Assembly (NCBI RefSeq): GCF_963678635.1
Contig: NC_087062.1
Location: 20,387,789-20,447,788 of the forward strand
DNA: 60,000 nucleotides
From: Symsagittifera roscoffensis
Lineage: Eukaryota > Xenacoelomorpha > Acoela > Convolutidae
Direction of reading: 5' to 3'
Shown here: in pieces, positions 32,001 through 43,400 of the stretch
Layout of the letters: the number at the start of each line of letters is the position of its first letter
Position numbering within the stretch: the stretch's first letter is position 1
Translations under genes and position numbers: made by a program
The notes under the pieces: generated by a model
Seen by the model: only the letters and a program-made list of their open reading frames with translations
Database searches by the model: none
Told to the model about the DNA's origin: nothing

Positions 32001-35000
32001 TTACCAGACTACAGTACAATAATTGATTTAAAATAAGTCGAAATTAAGGGAGATTCGAAAAGGGAAGCTGTTGAATCAATCCTGAAAAAGCTGGAAAAAA
32101 ACGCGAAACAATTCTCTATACGGAGACTAAACTGCGTCAATGCATGTGTCAATCAAATTTGTTTTCGTTAATCAAATCTTCAATTTGAAATCTTGTCAAG
32201 TTTTCTAATGAAAGGTTCTGCTAAAAAGATGGTCCGCTTTGTATGGAAAGCTTAATGTCAATGTTAAATTGTTTTTGAAATTCAAAGAGTTTTAAGGCCA
32301 TCTATTTCCTTGAATTTTTGATCTTTTTATTATTTGTTCAAATACTGTAGATACAGAATAAAAAGCTAACCCAATTTGAAATTCTCAACCCTACAGAGGG
32401 TTGCTGTCAGGGTACATACAGGGGTTGCAATCTGGCGTCTCGTTGAATTTGACAGCTCAAATCATTTTGGTTTTCGAGATTAAGCGGTTGTAGTTTTTTT
32501 TCGTCAAAAACTTAGATATAAAAAAACTAACTGATCTTGAAATTCTCAGGTATATGGTGGATTGCTATCCGGGTATATTTAGTCGTACTGTAAGATAACC
32601 AATCTGGCCTCTAATTTTACTGCGCAAAACTTATCTGTTTCCCAGATATTGCGTTACTCATGATTTTTTCAACTTCAAAAAAAAAAACTTGGGTGGTGTG
32701 ATTCGAGAGCTAGACGATCGCGTAGAGAGTTAGGCATGATCGACATAATTTGTTTTCAAGAAATAAATACAAAACGACGTTTTTAAAAAAATCACGATTG
32801 AAAGGGTTTTACTATGATATACCACTCAACTCTCTCCGATGTTTATTTGTGGTAAATGATTTTGCGTAGAAAACTCAAACACACAAATCTGCCTTACAAA
32901 TGTGACTGATCAAAACCTTCCAACAGCCAAGATATGCTCTCGGCTTTTTCAGGGTCCTTATTCAATTTAAAAATTCGATAAAAAATAGATAGCCCAGTTT
33001 ATCAAACTTGGAAACAACCGGTAAGTCCTTGAAACCAAGATATAAAAGTCTCATAATGGGTAGCTCTGATAATTTGCTCTTTGTCTATGCAAAAGTTTTG
33101 ATTGAATTCGCAGTCAATATGCGAAATCATTCTTGAAAACAGGCATTTTAGATATAAAAAGCTCGAATCTTCTTGTGTATTTCCAGGACCGTAGGTATGA
33201 GTCATGCGCTAGTTGTTCCGACTTTCGATACGAAAGTAACGGAATATTTGTGCTCGGGGTGGGTTTTTTTTTCAGACAAATTTCGACTTTTTAACTAGCC
33301 ATTTTTGACGGAATTTTTTTTATATCATTCAAAAGGTATTATTGTCCTGAGCTTAAATTTGAAAAGATATTTCACCTGTAATCATTTTTCGTAAAGTTAT
33401 GAGGGTTTAAAGATTGCCATTTTGACCAATTTGGGACAATTAACGCGCGATATAATTCGCGGTATTAACGCGTAAGCGGAGGTTTAATCCGTCTTATAAA
33501 TCGTTACAAATTGGTTGAACGAAGCTTATTTGTCATAATTGATTTGTTACAAGGAACGAAATCTATGTTTTTGTACTTTATATGGCGTGTGGGGTGATGA
33601 TTTTCATAAAAAATTTCAAATTTTAGACTTTTTAACTAGCCATTTTTGACGGAATTTTTTAGTTCATACGTCGGCTCAATTTCCATTGCATATGTATATA
33701 TATATATGTCCTGAGCTTAAATTTGGAAAAATATTTCCCCTGTGATCATTTTTTTTAATTTCAATTAATTTTTTAAATGTTATTACTGCTGCTCCATAAA
33801 CCTAACGGGTTTTGGATTATTGGGTTAATTTGGATTTTCCCGATTAATTTTAATGTTCGCGAATGTTATATTTTGCATCCCCCCTCGATTGGACCATAAT
33901 TTCGATTGTTTTAGTTTTTTTTTTCAACAGATATTTGCGTTTCTGTTATATCGGTTTTGTCAACCTTTATTGCGTTTTCTAAATGCATTGAGACTCTTAA
34001 TACACTTCTGTTTTTATCTGATTTGTTTTTAATGCCTATTTTTTCAAATATTTTGTTTGGATTCATGGTTTTCGTCCTAACTTCCGTCGGCTCAATTTCC
34101 ATTGCATATGTATTATCTGGCACGCTTTTGAAATGCTTACTTTCCAAAGTATAGTTTTTTATTTGAGCAGTTTGTAATTACACAAGCAATGCTTGTGTTA
34201 TAGTATGAACTATCTTTTTTTTCAAACCCAAGTCGCAAATATTGTTGCGACAAAAAGATTGTTGCGATAAAATGTGTTCATTTTGAAAAAGTTCATTTTG
34301 ATCAATAACCAGCTATTAAGTAGGTTGTTCCGACTTTAACTGAATATTTGTGCTCGGGGTGGGTTTTTTCTTCAGACAAATTTCGACTTTTTAACCAGCC
34401 ATTTTTGACGGGAATTTTTAGATATCATTCAAAAAGTATATATGTCCTGAGCTTAAATTTGGAAAAATATTTCCCCTGTGATCTTTTTTGTGAAGTTATG
34501 GGAATTTAAAAATTGCCATTTCGGCCAGTTTGGGACAATAAACGCGCGATGTATTTCGCGCTATTAACGTGTAAGTGGAGATTTAATCCATCATAAAAAT
34601 CGTTCCAAATTGGTTTGAGAAGCTCATATGCCATATTTCATATGTCAATAGGAGCAACATTTATCACTTTGTACTTAATATGACGTGTGGGGTGATGCTT
34701 TTACAAAAAATCTCAAATTAAAAATTTTAAAAAATTTTCATTTCATTTTTTCATCTTATTACTGCTCTATAGACCTTAAAAGGCAGTCGGAACATTCAGG
34801 GCTTCACCCTGATACGAGCAGTCTTGTTTTCTTTTTATTCTGTATGTACATTAATGTGCAGAGAATTATTACGTATCGAATCGAAAATTGTGCTAGCAAT
34901 TAGCAACAGATATAAATTCGGAACATTGACTGATTCGGATAGAAACTTGTTTTTGACTCAACGGGGTTCGTTCCAAAATTTGTAGCCGCTGGGTTGAGGG

Positions 35001-37632
35001 TTTTGTTTTTTATACTTAGTGAGCATCATCCGATAGAAACATGTTTTGTTGGTATAGTCAGGCGCGAATCTAGGAATTTCTCGCGGGGCGGGGGATTTTC
35101 CAATAAATTTTTGTCGGCCTGTTTTTGGTCGCCTAAATTGATTTTCTGAGCTCTCCCAAATCACTATAAAGACCCTATATTGACCAAATTTTCAGCGTCG
35201 CAGGCACATTTAAAAAAAACATGCCAAAAAGGCGTTATTCTTTTTTTTGGAAATTTTCGACCTAAAGCGTTTTTTCGGCGCGCGCTTTACACTCAAAATT
35301 AGTAAATATTGGCGTCAAAGGCGCCTTGATAAATTTTTAGGTAAGTCATTCAAAACAAAATAGTACAAAGAAGGACCCTTTGGGTCGGCAGGGGGTCAAA
35401 TCTCTGAGGTGAATGAGCCCCCCCCCCCCCCCCCCTCCCAATCCGATACTGAGTGTAATTTTTTCGACTCAAACCAATTTTTAAGTAATTTTTTCAACTC
35501 GATTTTTCAGAATTTTTGAAATTTTTCAGAAGGTTTTTAACGCTGTTTTTTTTTGTGTATCGCAAGTGTTTTTGCGTGTTGCGAAGCCTCGCTTCACCTT
35601 AGTGTTCTACTTTATCTTATTTCACCTTTTAGAGCTTCTTGTTTTCTCGCTTGGTTTAAAGAACAGCTTCGACTCTGTCTGAAAATTTTCGTGTAACCTG
35701 ATTGAAGCGCCAGTTGAATAGTTATTAACTTTTTTTGCGAGCCATATACTTAAAAATACAAAGCAAAAAGCTGGACTGAAGCTTTGGTATTATTGTTACA
35801 TCCGCTGAACCATTATTTGATAGAATCGCTAGTGATCGGAAGCAGGGGCGGATTTAGGGGGGGGGGGGGCGGACGCCCCCCCCCCTCAGGGATTCGAACC
35901 CCTGCCAACCCAAAGGGTCCCCCCTTTGGTACTTTTTAAGAAATCCATTTTTGGCCGACCGACCCTAAAATTTTTCTAAAGGCGCCTTCGGCGCCAATAT
36001 ATACTAGTTTTGAGGGGGAGTGCGCGCCAAAAAAATGCATTTTTTTTGTCAAAATTTTCTAAAAAGTGCCCAAAAACGGCTTTTTTGACCTGTTTTTTCA
36101 GAAAATTGCCTGCGGCGCAGAAAATTTGGCCAAAACAGGGTCTTTTTACTGCTTTGGGAGAGCTCGGAAAATCAATCTGATCGACCTAAAAAAAAAAAAA
36201 AGGTCGTCAAAATTTTTGAAAAATCCGCCCCCCCCCCCCCTCGAGAAAATCCTAGATCCGCCCCTGATCGGAAGTAAATTGGGAGATAACCGATGCTTAG
36301 TGAGTACCTATGCTGACTAACGGGAAACATTTGAGGCGTCGAAGAATTAAATTTTCTTTGAAACGTGATTTGTATGAAGCTAAATAAGCGTTAAGTTTCA
36401 CCTTGGTCGGATGATTTTAAAGGCAGATCTTTGAACAATAAACGCATATTTTTACTTTTGCCTAAGATGTCTGCATTCTGTATTAGGTCGACGTCTGGGC
36501 TGTCGGATGTATTCTTTTCACCTTGTTAGTTGGCAAGCCACCTTTCGAAACCCAAACTCTGAAGGAAACTTACTCGCGAATCAAAAGCAACCAGTACACA
36601 ATTCCAACTGGAATGAACGCACATGCCGCTCGATTAATCAGAAGGTTGTTATCTCCAAATGCAGAATCGCGACCGATGGCTAAAGATGTCCTCAATGACT
36701 CATTTTTTACTTCCGGATTGTTGCCGAAACATTTGCCAACGTCATGTCTTACCATGACTCCTCGATTTGACAGGCGCAGCACCATACATCCTTGTCAACA
36801 GCCGACAAACACTAACAGGCCTGCTCTCATGGAGTTGAGAGGACAACTGACTGCGGGTTCAGGGGTCAGAGAGGGTGGCAAAAAGCCCTCGACAGTAGTC
36901 TATTCAGAAGGTGTAGATTACCGCAATCAAGTGCAATTTCTGCTGATGGCATTGAGAAATATCGAACATAATTACAAATTCAAACAAGCCGCCCCTTCAA
37001 CGATCTCAATGGAACTCACGTCGCCTGAAATGGCACCCTTTTATTGGGTGAGCAAATGGGTTGACTATTCGGATAAATACGGACTGAGCTACCAGCTCTG
37101 CGATGGATCATCAGGTGTTCTGTTCAATGATTCCAGCCGAATAGTTCTGTATGCCGACGGCGACACAGTGCAATACATAGACAACACTAATGTGGAAAAT
37201 TTTTACACAATTGATGTGTATCCACAACAGTGTGTCAAAAAGATTACATTACTGAAGTACTTCAAGACCTACATGAATGAGAACTTAGTGCAGACCGGCC
37301 AGCAAATGAAGGTGCCAGAGGCAGATGTTTTTTCGAGGCTGCCATTTCTGCACAAGTGGTTCAGACACCAAACCGCCATAGTATTTTTACTCAGCAATGG
37401 TTCGGTGCAAATGAATTTCTTCGAATGTCACTCCAAGTTGATTTTCTGTCCCGTGATGCAGGCAGTCACCTTGATCGACCCCGAAAAGACATTCTACACT
37501 TTCAAACTTCAGGATCTGAATGACGGTGCATATCCCTCAAAGCTGCACAAACTGATGAGGACAGCTGAAAAGGCAATGGGCCAATTGATGACTGCTGTTA
37601 CAACACCTTCAGCCGCGGCAGCTGCATCTTGA
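29046..37632 (+). CDS. PLK1: Polo-like kinase, PLK1 type (three coding exons)
   Basis: This is a serine/threonine kinase of mitosis (centrosome maturation, spindle assembly, cytokinesis). Proposed exons are 29046-29091, 29171-29814 and 36487-37632, giving 611 residues. Starting at ATG 29203 instead gives 585; the human protein is about 600. Counting from 29203, the sequence shows the ATP loop GKGGFAKVY (32-40), Lys55, HRDLKLGN with Asp150, DFG Asp168 and the activating Thr183 in [10 protein letters not shown]. Polo box 1 begins near 389 with [15 protein letters not shown] (Trp391). Polo box 2 has His519 and Lys521 in CHSKLIFCP, the phosphopeptide pincer residues of PLK1. The full polo-box pair and close match to PLK1 argue against PLK4. 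Family assignment is firm; orthology rests on motif resemblance. Confidence 0.93.
29171..29814 (+). CDS. PLK1: PLK1 exon 2: kinase N-lobe through the activation loop
   Basis: The exon encodes the glycine loop to [13 protein letters not shown] and ends at GAG followed by the donor GTTGGT (phase 0). The downstream partner begins VDVWAVGC, so the join FE-VDVW matches kinase subdomains VIII-IX without loss. Confidence 0.92.
32352..32629. repeat. Imperfect tandem duplication (period about 162 bp)
   Basis: Two neighbouring copies share TTGAAATTCTCA, GGATTGCT/GGGTTGCT, GGGTA and CAATCTGGC. The second starts at about 32513. Confidence 0.6.
33209..33625. repeat. Dispersed element, copy 1
   Basis: This is colinear with 34326-34740: GTTCCGACTTT, TGCTCGGGGTGGGTTTTTT, AACTAGCCATTTTTGACGG, GTCCTGAGCTTAAATTTG, and TATGGCGTGTGGGGTGATG at the far end. 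A third partial copy begins at 33626. Confidence 0.7.
34326..34794. repeat. Dispersed element, copy 2, with short terminal inverted repeats
   Basis: It starts TGTTCCGACT and ends AGTCGGAACA, a perfect 10-bp inverted pair. No target duplication could be seen. It is a possible non-autonomous DNA transposon. Confidence 0.5.
35057..35447 (-). mobile_element. hAT-type miniature element, inverted and diverged copy
   Basis: Its left end CAGGCGCGAATCTAGG resembles the reverse complement of the 3' end of the element at 35843-36266. Its interior (TGAGCTCTCCCAAATC, CTTTGGGTCGGCAGGGG) is also the inverted counterpart. Ends are eroded and no clear target duplication remains. Confidence 0.55.
35843..36266 (+). 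mobile_element. hAT-type MITE with perfect 8-bp target duplication
   Basis: The 424-bp element begins CAGGGGCGGATTTAGG and ends CCTAGATCCGCCCCTG. It is flanked on both sides by ATCGGAAG (35835-35842 and 36267-36274). Eight-bp duplications and CAG...CTG ends are the hAT signature. It has no transposase and sits in the PLK1 intron. The interior has G/C homopolymers and a tRNA T-arm-like sequence (GGGGTTCGAATCCC, - strand). Confidence 0.85.
36487..37632 (+). CDS. PLK1: PLK1 exon 3: end of kinase domain and both polo boxes
   Basis: It follows the acceptor TATTAG. It encodes [20 protein letters not shown], the kinase end ([11 protein letters not shown]), a linker, polo box 1 and polo box 2, and ends in an alanine run (SAAAAAS) with TGA at 37630-37632. 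The whole polo-box region is in one exon. Confidence 0.95.
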   Translation, partial: VDVWAVGCILFTLLVGKPPFETQTLKETYSRIKSNQYTIPTGMNAHAARLIRRLLSPNAESRPMAKDVLNDSFFTSGLLPKHLPTSCLTMTPRFDRRSTIHPCQQPTNTNRPALMELRGQLTAGSGVREGGKKPSTVVYSEGVDYRNQVQFLLMALRNIEHNYKFKQAAPSTISMELTSPEMAPFYWVSKWVDYSDKYGLSYQLCDGSSGVLFNDSSRIVLYADGDTVQYIDNTNVENFYTIDVYPQQCVKKITLLKYFKTYMNENLVQTGQQMKVPEADVFSRLPFLHKWFRHQTAIVFLLSNGSVQMNFFECHSKLIFCPVMQAVTLIDPEKTFYTFKLQDLNDGAYPSKLHKLMRTAEKAMGQLMTAVTTPSAAAAAS

Positions 37633-37665
37633 TGAAAGCGATAAAAGAACTTGATAATCCGGATT

Positions 37666-37682
37666 AATAAAGTTCCAATAAA
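37666..37682 (+). promoter_or_regulatory. PLK1 polyadenylation signals
   Basis: Two AATAAA hexamers at 37666-37671 and 37677-37682 lie 34-50 bp after the stop codon. Confidence 0.75.
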
Positions 37683-38100
37683 CAGGCTCTGAACTTATTT
37701 ATTTTATTGCATCTGAATCTCGATGTAAATTGTTGTTTTAACTAAGTTCACCATTGATTGAATCCATCAATTTTTAAGATAAAAAACCATTTTCAAAGAA
37801 TGTTTTCAAGTCCGAACCAGGTGAACGAAATTTTTTCCTAGGTGTATAACATTTTCATAACATAACCTTGAAACATTTTTGGTTTCGGGACAAAGTTCAA
37901 CCCAAATACAAGCATTTAAGTGGCCGCTCCTTAATTGTTACTTAAGTTGATTTAAGTCTGGCGGTCATGTTTCTCTGTAATTGAATTTTCCTTTTCCAAA
38001 ACCAAATTCCTTAATATTGTTTTTCACGTAAATTGTTTTCGACTGTGATTTCGGCCTCCATTTGCTTTTGCTAGCTTGCAAGGCTACGGTTACTTAATAT

Positions 38101-38334
38101 CAGGGGCGGATATATACCGATTTTGTGTGACGGACCCTAAATTTTTCTAAACGCGTCTTCAGCGCCAATATATAATAATTTTGAGGGGGGAGCGCGCGCC
38201 AAAAAAATGCTTTTTTTGGTCAAAATTTTACAAAAATTGCCTCAAATTTGGTCGACCTATAAAAGTGACAGATTTCAAAAATTTTTTGAAAATCCAACCC
38301 CCCCTCCCCATTCGAGAAAATCCTACCGCCCCTG
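38101..38334 (+). mobile_element. hAT-type MITE, second copy
   Basis: It begins CAGGGGCGGATA and ends CCTACCGCCCCTG. The interior matches the element at 35843-36266 (GCGCCAATATATA, GCGCGCGCCAAAAAAATGC). Flanks are CTTAATAT (38093-38100) and CTTAGTAT (38335-38342), an 8-bp duplication with one mismatch, so it is probably older. Confidence 0.75.
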
Positions 38335-38342
38335 CTTAGTAT

Positions 38343-40222
38343 CTCAAGAAATGAGAATTTCCGCTTCGCCTCTGTCTGTAATTCAATGGGGTTTAAAAAT
38401 TTCCAATTCGGGAAAAGCACGCCCAAAATGTCTAACTATAGACGCATAACGATGTCTGTAATTCAGCGCTTTTTCTCGGAAATTTAATTGGTTTAAAAAA
38501 AGCCAATTTGGGAAAAGTACTCCCGAAATTTCCAAAACCCTATAGACGGGTCCCGAATTCTTCGAGCGGAAACCACTTCAATTTGATTTAGGCTTCCTAA
38601 TCGGCCAAAATAACGTGCTAGTAGTTTGAAAATGTATCATGTATTTTATTTTCGGGCTTTTTGGTCTGGAATTTTCGGGCTTTATTTTTTCATATGGGAT
38701 AATTTTGAAAAACCAATTTTTTTAAAGAAATTTTCATCAAATTTTTTCTGCCTGATTTCAACCCAGTTATTGGCTAGCTACTTGATGCAGCTAGATTGTT
38801 ATTAAATTCGAAATATATAACTTTCTTCTTTATGTAGGCTGCTTCTGACATTTAAAAGCGAGAAAATTTTTTAATTTTTGAAAATTCTATTGCAATTACT
38901 TCAAAAACCCTAAACCACAGTCAAACATGCTATGCTTTGACGTGATACACGCCGTTTTGTTGTGATGAACTATGAATGGTCTTCATATGACGTCAAAGTG
39001 GGCTCTTTATTTGGACTTCAAATTAAGTTTAGGCCAGCTAAATGAGCCGAAACAAGTGTCAGTAGGTGCAAAATATAAACATTTGTGTTTTTTAATTGAT
39101 GTGCGTAGACGATTTGGAAAAAAAATATTTTTTCAAGTTCTAATTTTACATCTATTTTAATCCGAAAATTAATTCAGTCAGACTTAAAGACAACCAAAAC
39201 ATTCAGGGCTTTGACTTGATAGAAGCAGTTTAGTTTTAGCGGATTAGTTTTACATTTGGTAGTTTTCTTTCTACTCGACTGTTTTTGAATTTTTAGTTGA
39301 CCGTAATTTACGGATCATGTCATCGAAAAAATTATAAATGTTTTGAAGGTACTTTGACAGAAAATTAACGCAGTGACAGGATTAAAGTGCACGAGATATC
39401 AGAATATGGCTAGCGTGTATTATTGAACATTTTACTTTGGGAAATATCTTTAATAGTGCACTCTCAAATAAGATAAACTGCCACAAAAACTCGAATAGCT
39501 AAACAGCGAGTTGTTTTTGTCAAATTGATGTACTGAATGATCTAGTGCATAGCATAGTGTATTTTAAACGTTTAAGAGGACTATAGTCTTGATTTAATTT
39601 ATTTGGACAGAACAAAAAAAATTGCAGGCTTTTCAAGCGTTTTTTTTCATAATGGGTCAAAATTAGACAAGATATGACAAAGAAAATCATTTAGGGGGAA
39701 TTCTGACCTTAAATTTTTCATCAAAATATAGGTGGCTTTTGGGTCAATGTGTTTGACGAAATATTAAGCTCAAAACAAACGCCCCCTTTTCAAATAAGCA
39801 TACAGCTCGTTTGGCCCAACAAGGGACGATATGTGGATAATGTTTAAAAATAATACTTCGTTATATCAGCCAAACATGCAGCTTCCATCATATAAAATGC
39901 TAAACTTTTGATTTCAGAGCTATTAAAAGAAAGTTACATGCATCGTAACTTAGGCCGAATAACCTTCTTAAAGTTTGCTTTGATTATGAAGATTCTCAAT
40001 TTGATAGTTTTTGTTTCGATTATGAAGGGTTATAAGTTCGACTTTTTAAATTTTTTATCAGATCGAGCCAAAAAGGACCAAGTTTTAGGGCTAATTTTAA
40101 GATTGTAAACAATTTTATTTTTAAGAAAGGTTTGTTCCTTTTTCTAATGTCTAATTAATGTCCTAGTTTGAGGGGAAAAACGATTCCACATTCAATAGTT
40201 TTGTCCGGATATTTTAAACCAG
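38343..40222. other. Intergenic or 5' intron sequence before the coiled-coil gene
   Basis: No clear exon was found. A first exon of the next gene is expected here or further left. One weak candidate is the open stretch from ATG 38972, which could end at a GT after CCGAAACAA near 39053. A repeat (AACATTCAGGGCTT) at 39200 also occurs at 34791. Confidence 0.4.
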
Positions 40223-40486
40223 CACTGTACGAACTGTAGCAACATTATGTGCGACAACTTATTGAACCTGAAGAGCTGTGACTTCCAGTGTCGTCTCAAC
40301 CGACTGCTCTCCTTCAGTCCCTGTGACGTCAGATGGGATGACGTCATCCTGGAGTACAAGCAGATGGTGGTGAGTCTGCGAGATTACTGTAAGCAGCTCA
40401 AGGCCAGGATAGCCTTGATGCAGAAGCACTTTGATTGCACCTTCACGACTGCTCTTGAAGACAGGGTGGCAAAAATTAAAAGCCAA
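40223..40486 (+). CDS. Coiled-coil gene exon A (residues 1-88)
   Basis: It follows the acceptor AAACCAG and ends CAA before GTGAGT (phase 0). It encodes HCTNCSNIMCDNLLNLKSC and a helix. An in-frame ATG at 40247 could be a start, but the open, Cys-patterned sequence before it and the AG suggest an internal exon. Confidence 0.8.
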
Positions 40487-43400
40487 GTGAGTTACAAGGG
40501 CTTACTCAACAAACCCCCCCCCCCCCCCCGTAGTAATACTAAAGAATCTCCACCCCGCTAAATAAAATTGTAAATTAGCACTTGAGCTTTCTATTAAGAA
40601 TTCTATATTTCCAATTTGCTGCGTTCTGATTGGCCGAAAGATTGGCTGACTTAATCTTCTAAACGATCTTAACAATCTCGAATAGCACAAAAAAAACTTC
40701 CCCAGTGTCGAGAAAAACCGGTTTAAAAATTTTGTAGATATAGTTTGTGTAGTTCTTTTTTCACATCACGTACAAAGAACTAATTTGATGAAAAATATTA
40801 ATGAATTTGGTCGCATTATTCTGTACTACTTGCCTTGGAACCAGCTATCTTTGTTTTTATTATAATAATTATTGTTATCATTATGATTGATATTCTGATC
40901 ATAATTTTTTTGTTTTTATGATTATGATCATTTTAAACATTATGATTATCATCACTGATGTTATTGGACTTATCTGTTGAGGTGGAGCACGACTTCTCCA
41001 TACGACTGCAGGAAGAGATGGCATCCTACAGGGCCAAACTGGACGGGGACTACTTCCACATCATCCAATCACAGCTGGACACGTGGCACTGCATCGCCAG
41101 TGGAGACATGCAGCTCATGCCAGAGTCCGTCCACGATCTGCACCAGGCACAACTCGACATGGTCCAGTGCAGACACGAACAGGTATGACAAACTGGACCA
41201 TAAGAAAAATGTAACATTTTCATGTTGTCGTTTTTGATCAGAGCTGATATCATGAAAAACATTAGTTGAAGAAAACGGACCATCTTGTCTTGCAAGATTC
41301 TAGCTGATATCTTTGGGAATCTTACAATATTCTTACAAGATCATACTCGATCATCAACTAGGGAAATTATTATCCCAGCTATTCAAAATTTTTACGTGGA
41401 AAAGAATGTTTTTTTTGTAGTGCTTCTCGATTGCCACAGCTTCGAGATCTCATAACGGTGAAGCATCAAGTTTTTTTAAGTTTCATGCCACCTTAGATTG
41501 AAACCAGGTGTTTATAACAGCAACTGCAGCAACTGGAAGGAGAGGCTAGCAGGGCGATTGAGGTCACACAGCACGAGTTCAGATCCATCATCGTCAGCAT
41601 GGAGCAGAAAATGATCCAGATGCACGAACACCACGTGGAGTGTCTCCTCAGACTCAAACGAAGGCAATGTTTCATTTGAATGAGTCACTGTAAAAAAAAC
41701 TCACGCTGTTGTTCCGACCATTGAAAATGGGAAATAACTCTGGATTCGTGTGTGTTTTAGTTTTTTTTTTTCACGCAAATCAGGCACCACAAATATTCAT
41801 CATAATGGCTTCAGTGATATGTAGGCTTATTGTAGAAGGATAAGCCATGAAGCTTTAGTTTAACTCCAGTAAAATTAAAATTGAAAGGCTGAATGTTGTT
41901 TTCGTTTTGATGTTGTTTTCGTTTTTTTTAATTAAAGCCTTCTTAGTCGTAATTCGAACTACTTTTAAAGTTGTTTCAAAAAATTGTCACAGTGTCGAGA
42001 AAAACTGGTTGAGTCGGGCTTATGAAATAAACGGCATCATTATGTAAAAAATATCTAAGAACTCTTTATAACCATAACAGATCAAACATTTTGTTACAGA
42101 CCTTTTTCAGAAGACTTTATATAAAAATCGGTTCGAAACCTGGCACATTTTGATTACATTCGATGAAGATGCACGTGATAACCTAATTGGTGTTTAATTT
42201 TGGTTTATTGGACTCATTACAGGTTCCTTTGTACCCCTGAAGAGGTGAACTGCAGTGACCTGGAGTTCTGGAAGATCCCAGATGTGCCTGTGGAGGACGA
42301 GTGCTGCGGGGTAGATCACTGTGAGCCAAATATTGTTCACATTATCGTATTGATAGATGTAAATTTAGTTGTCAGCTAATGGTTTTTCAAAATACATGTC
42401 GATTAGCCTCAAATTTAATATTCCGTAAAGAAAATCGCGGAAAACCGAAACACTGCCAAATGTTTTGTCATCAAAAGAAATACACAATAACTTTGCAGCC
42501 ATTTGCAGAAAATCAGAACATCCAGTGGTATATTTTGAGGGCGCTTCTGTTTTAGTTTGGTCAGTTTAATATCTGATTGAGTTTATTTGGTGGTCTGAAA
42601 CTATAACAAGTGAACCATTTGCAGGTCGGCCCAACTACTCGCGGTGGGAGGCTCTGTCGGTGGAGTTGCAAGCATTGCCATTGGATGAGCAGATCTCCGT
42701 CCTCACTCACGCTTGTCTCAGCCCAGACGTGGTCGGACGATACATTGCGCAGTCAGATAGGTATTATAGATAAGTATAACGTGTTAATTAGCTAACCGAC
42801 TTCTATTCCAATTAAACAATAAAGTAAAAGCAACTGCTTCAAAAAAGTAAAATTAAACAAACTGCATTTTTTTGCATTTTTACACTGCAAATGTTTTTTT
42901 TTATAAAGGAAAAACTAATAAATTTGAATCAGTTATTTAGTTATGATCTCTAGAGGTTACATCTCTGCCGTTATGGCCCACGTTGGCAACTGTTGTGGAG
43001 TGAGTGAGTGGGGGGACAATGGGTGTGGAGTGACCCCTTCCTGCTGCTCTGGCTATGACACCAACAGACAGTGCGATGTGAACTCATGTGTCAATCTCAA
43101 GGCTGCTCTAAGACGGTAGATATTTTTATTTTGGCTTTTCTCACTCAACCCTCTATCTGTAGTTTTTCCATGTTTACATTAATTTTGCACGCTATTATGT
43201 CGGTAGCTTGAGTTTTTGTCATTTCCGGTATGTTTTACAATAGATTTGTTCGCCGTACATAAATTCTTCAAATGATAACATTCAAATGAATGTTATCACT
43301 ATCACAGTGATAACATTTTTTTCAAGTTAACGTGTGTTTGTAAAATGAAACAATTCAGAAGCTCAGAAATTAGAAATTCCAAGCGTCACAAATTCTGTGA

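Larger units (their letters stand above)
29815..36486 (+). other. PLK1 intron 2 (6.7 kb), repeat-rich
   Basis: I see no exon or other gene. Contents include a tandem pair (32352-32629), a duplicated TGTTCCGACT element (33209-33625 and 34326-34794), two hAT-type miniature elements (35057-35447 and 35843-36266), an AT dinucleotide run near 33700, and 18 C at 35418-35435. Confidence 0.7.
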
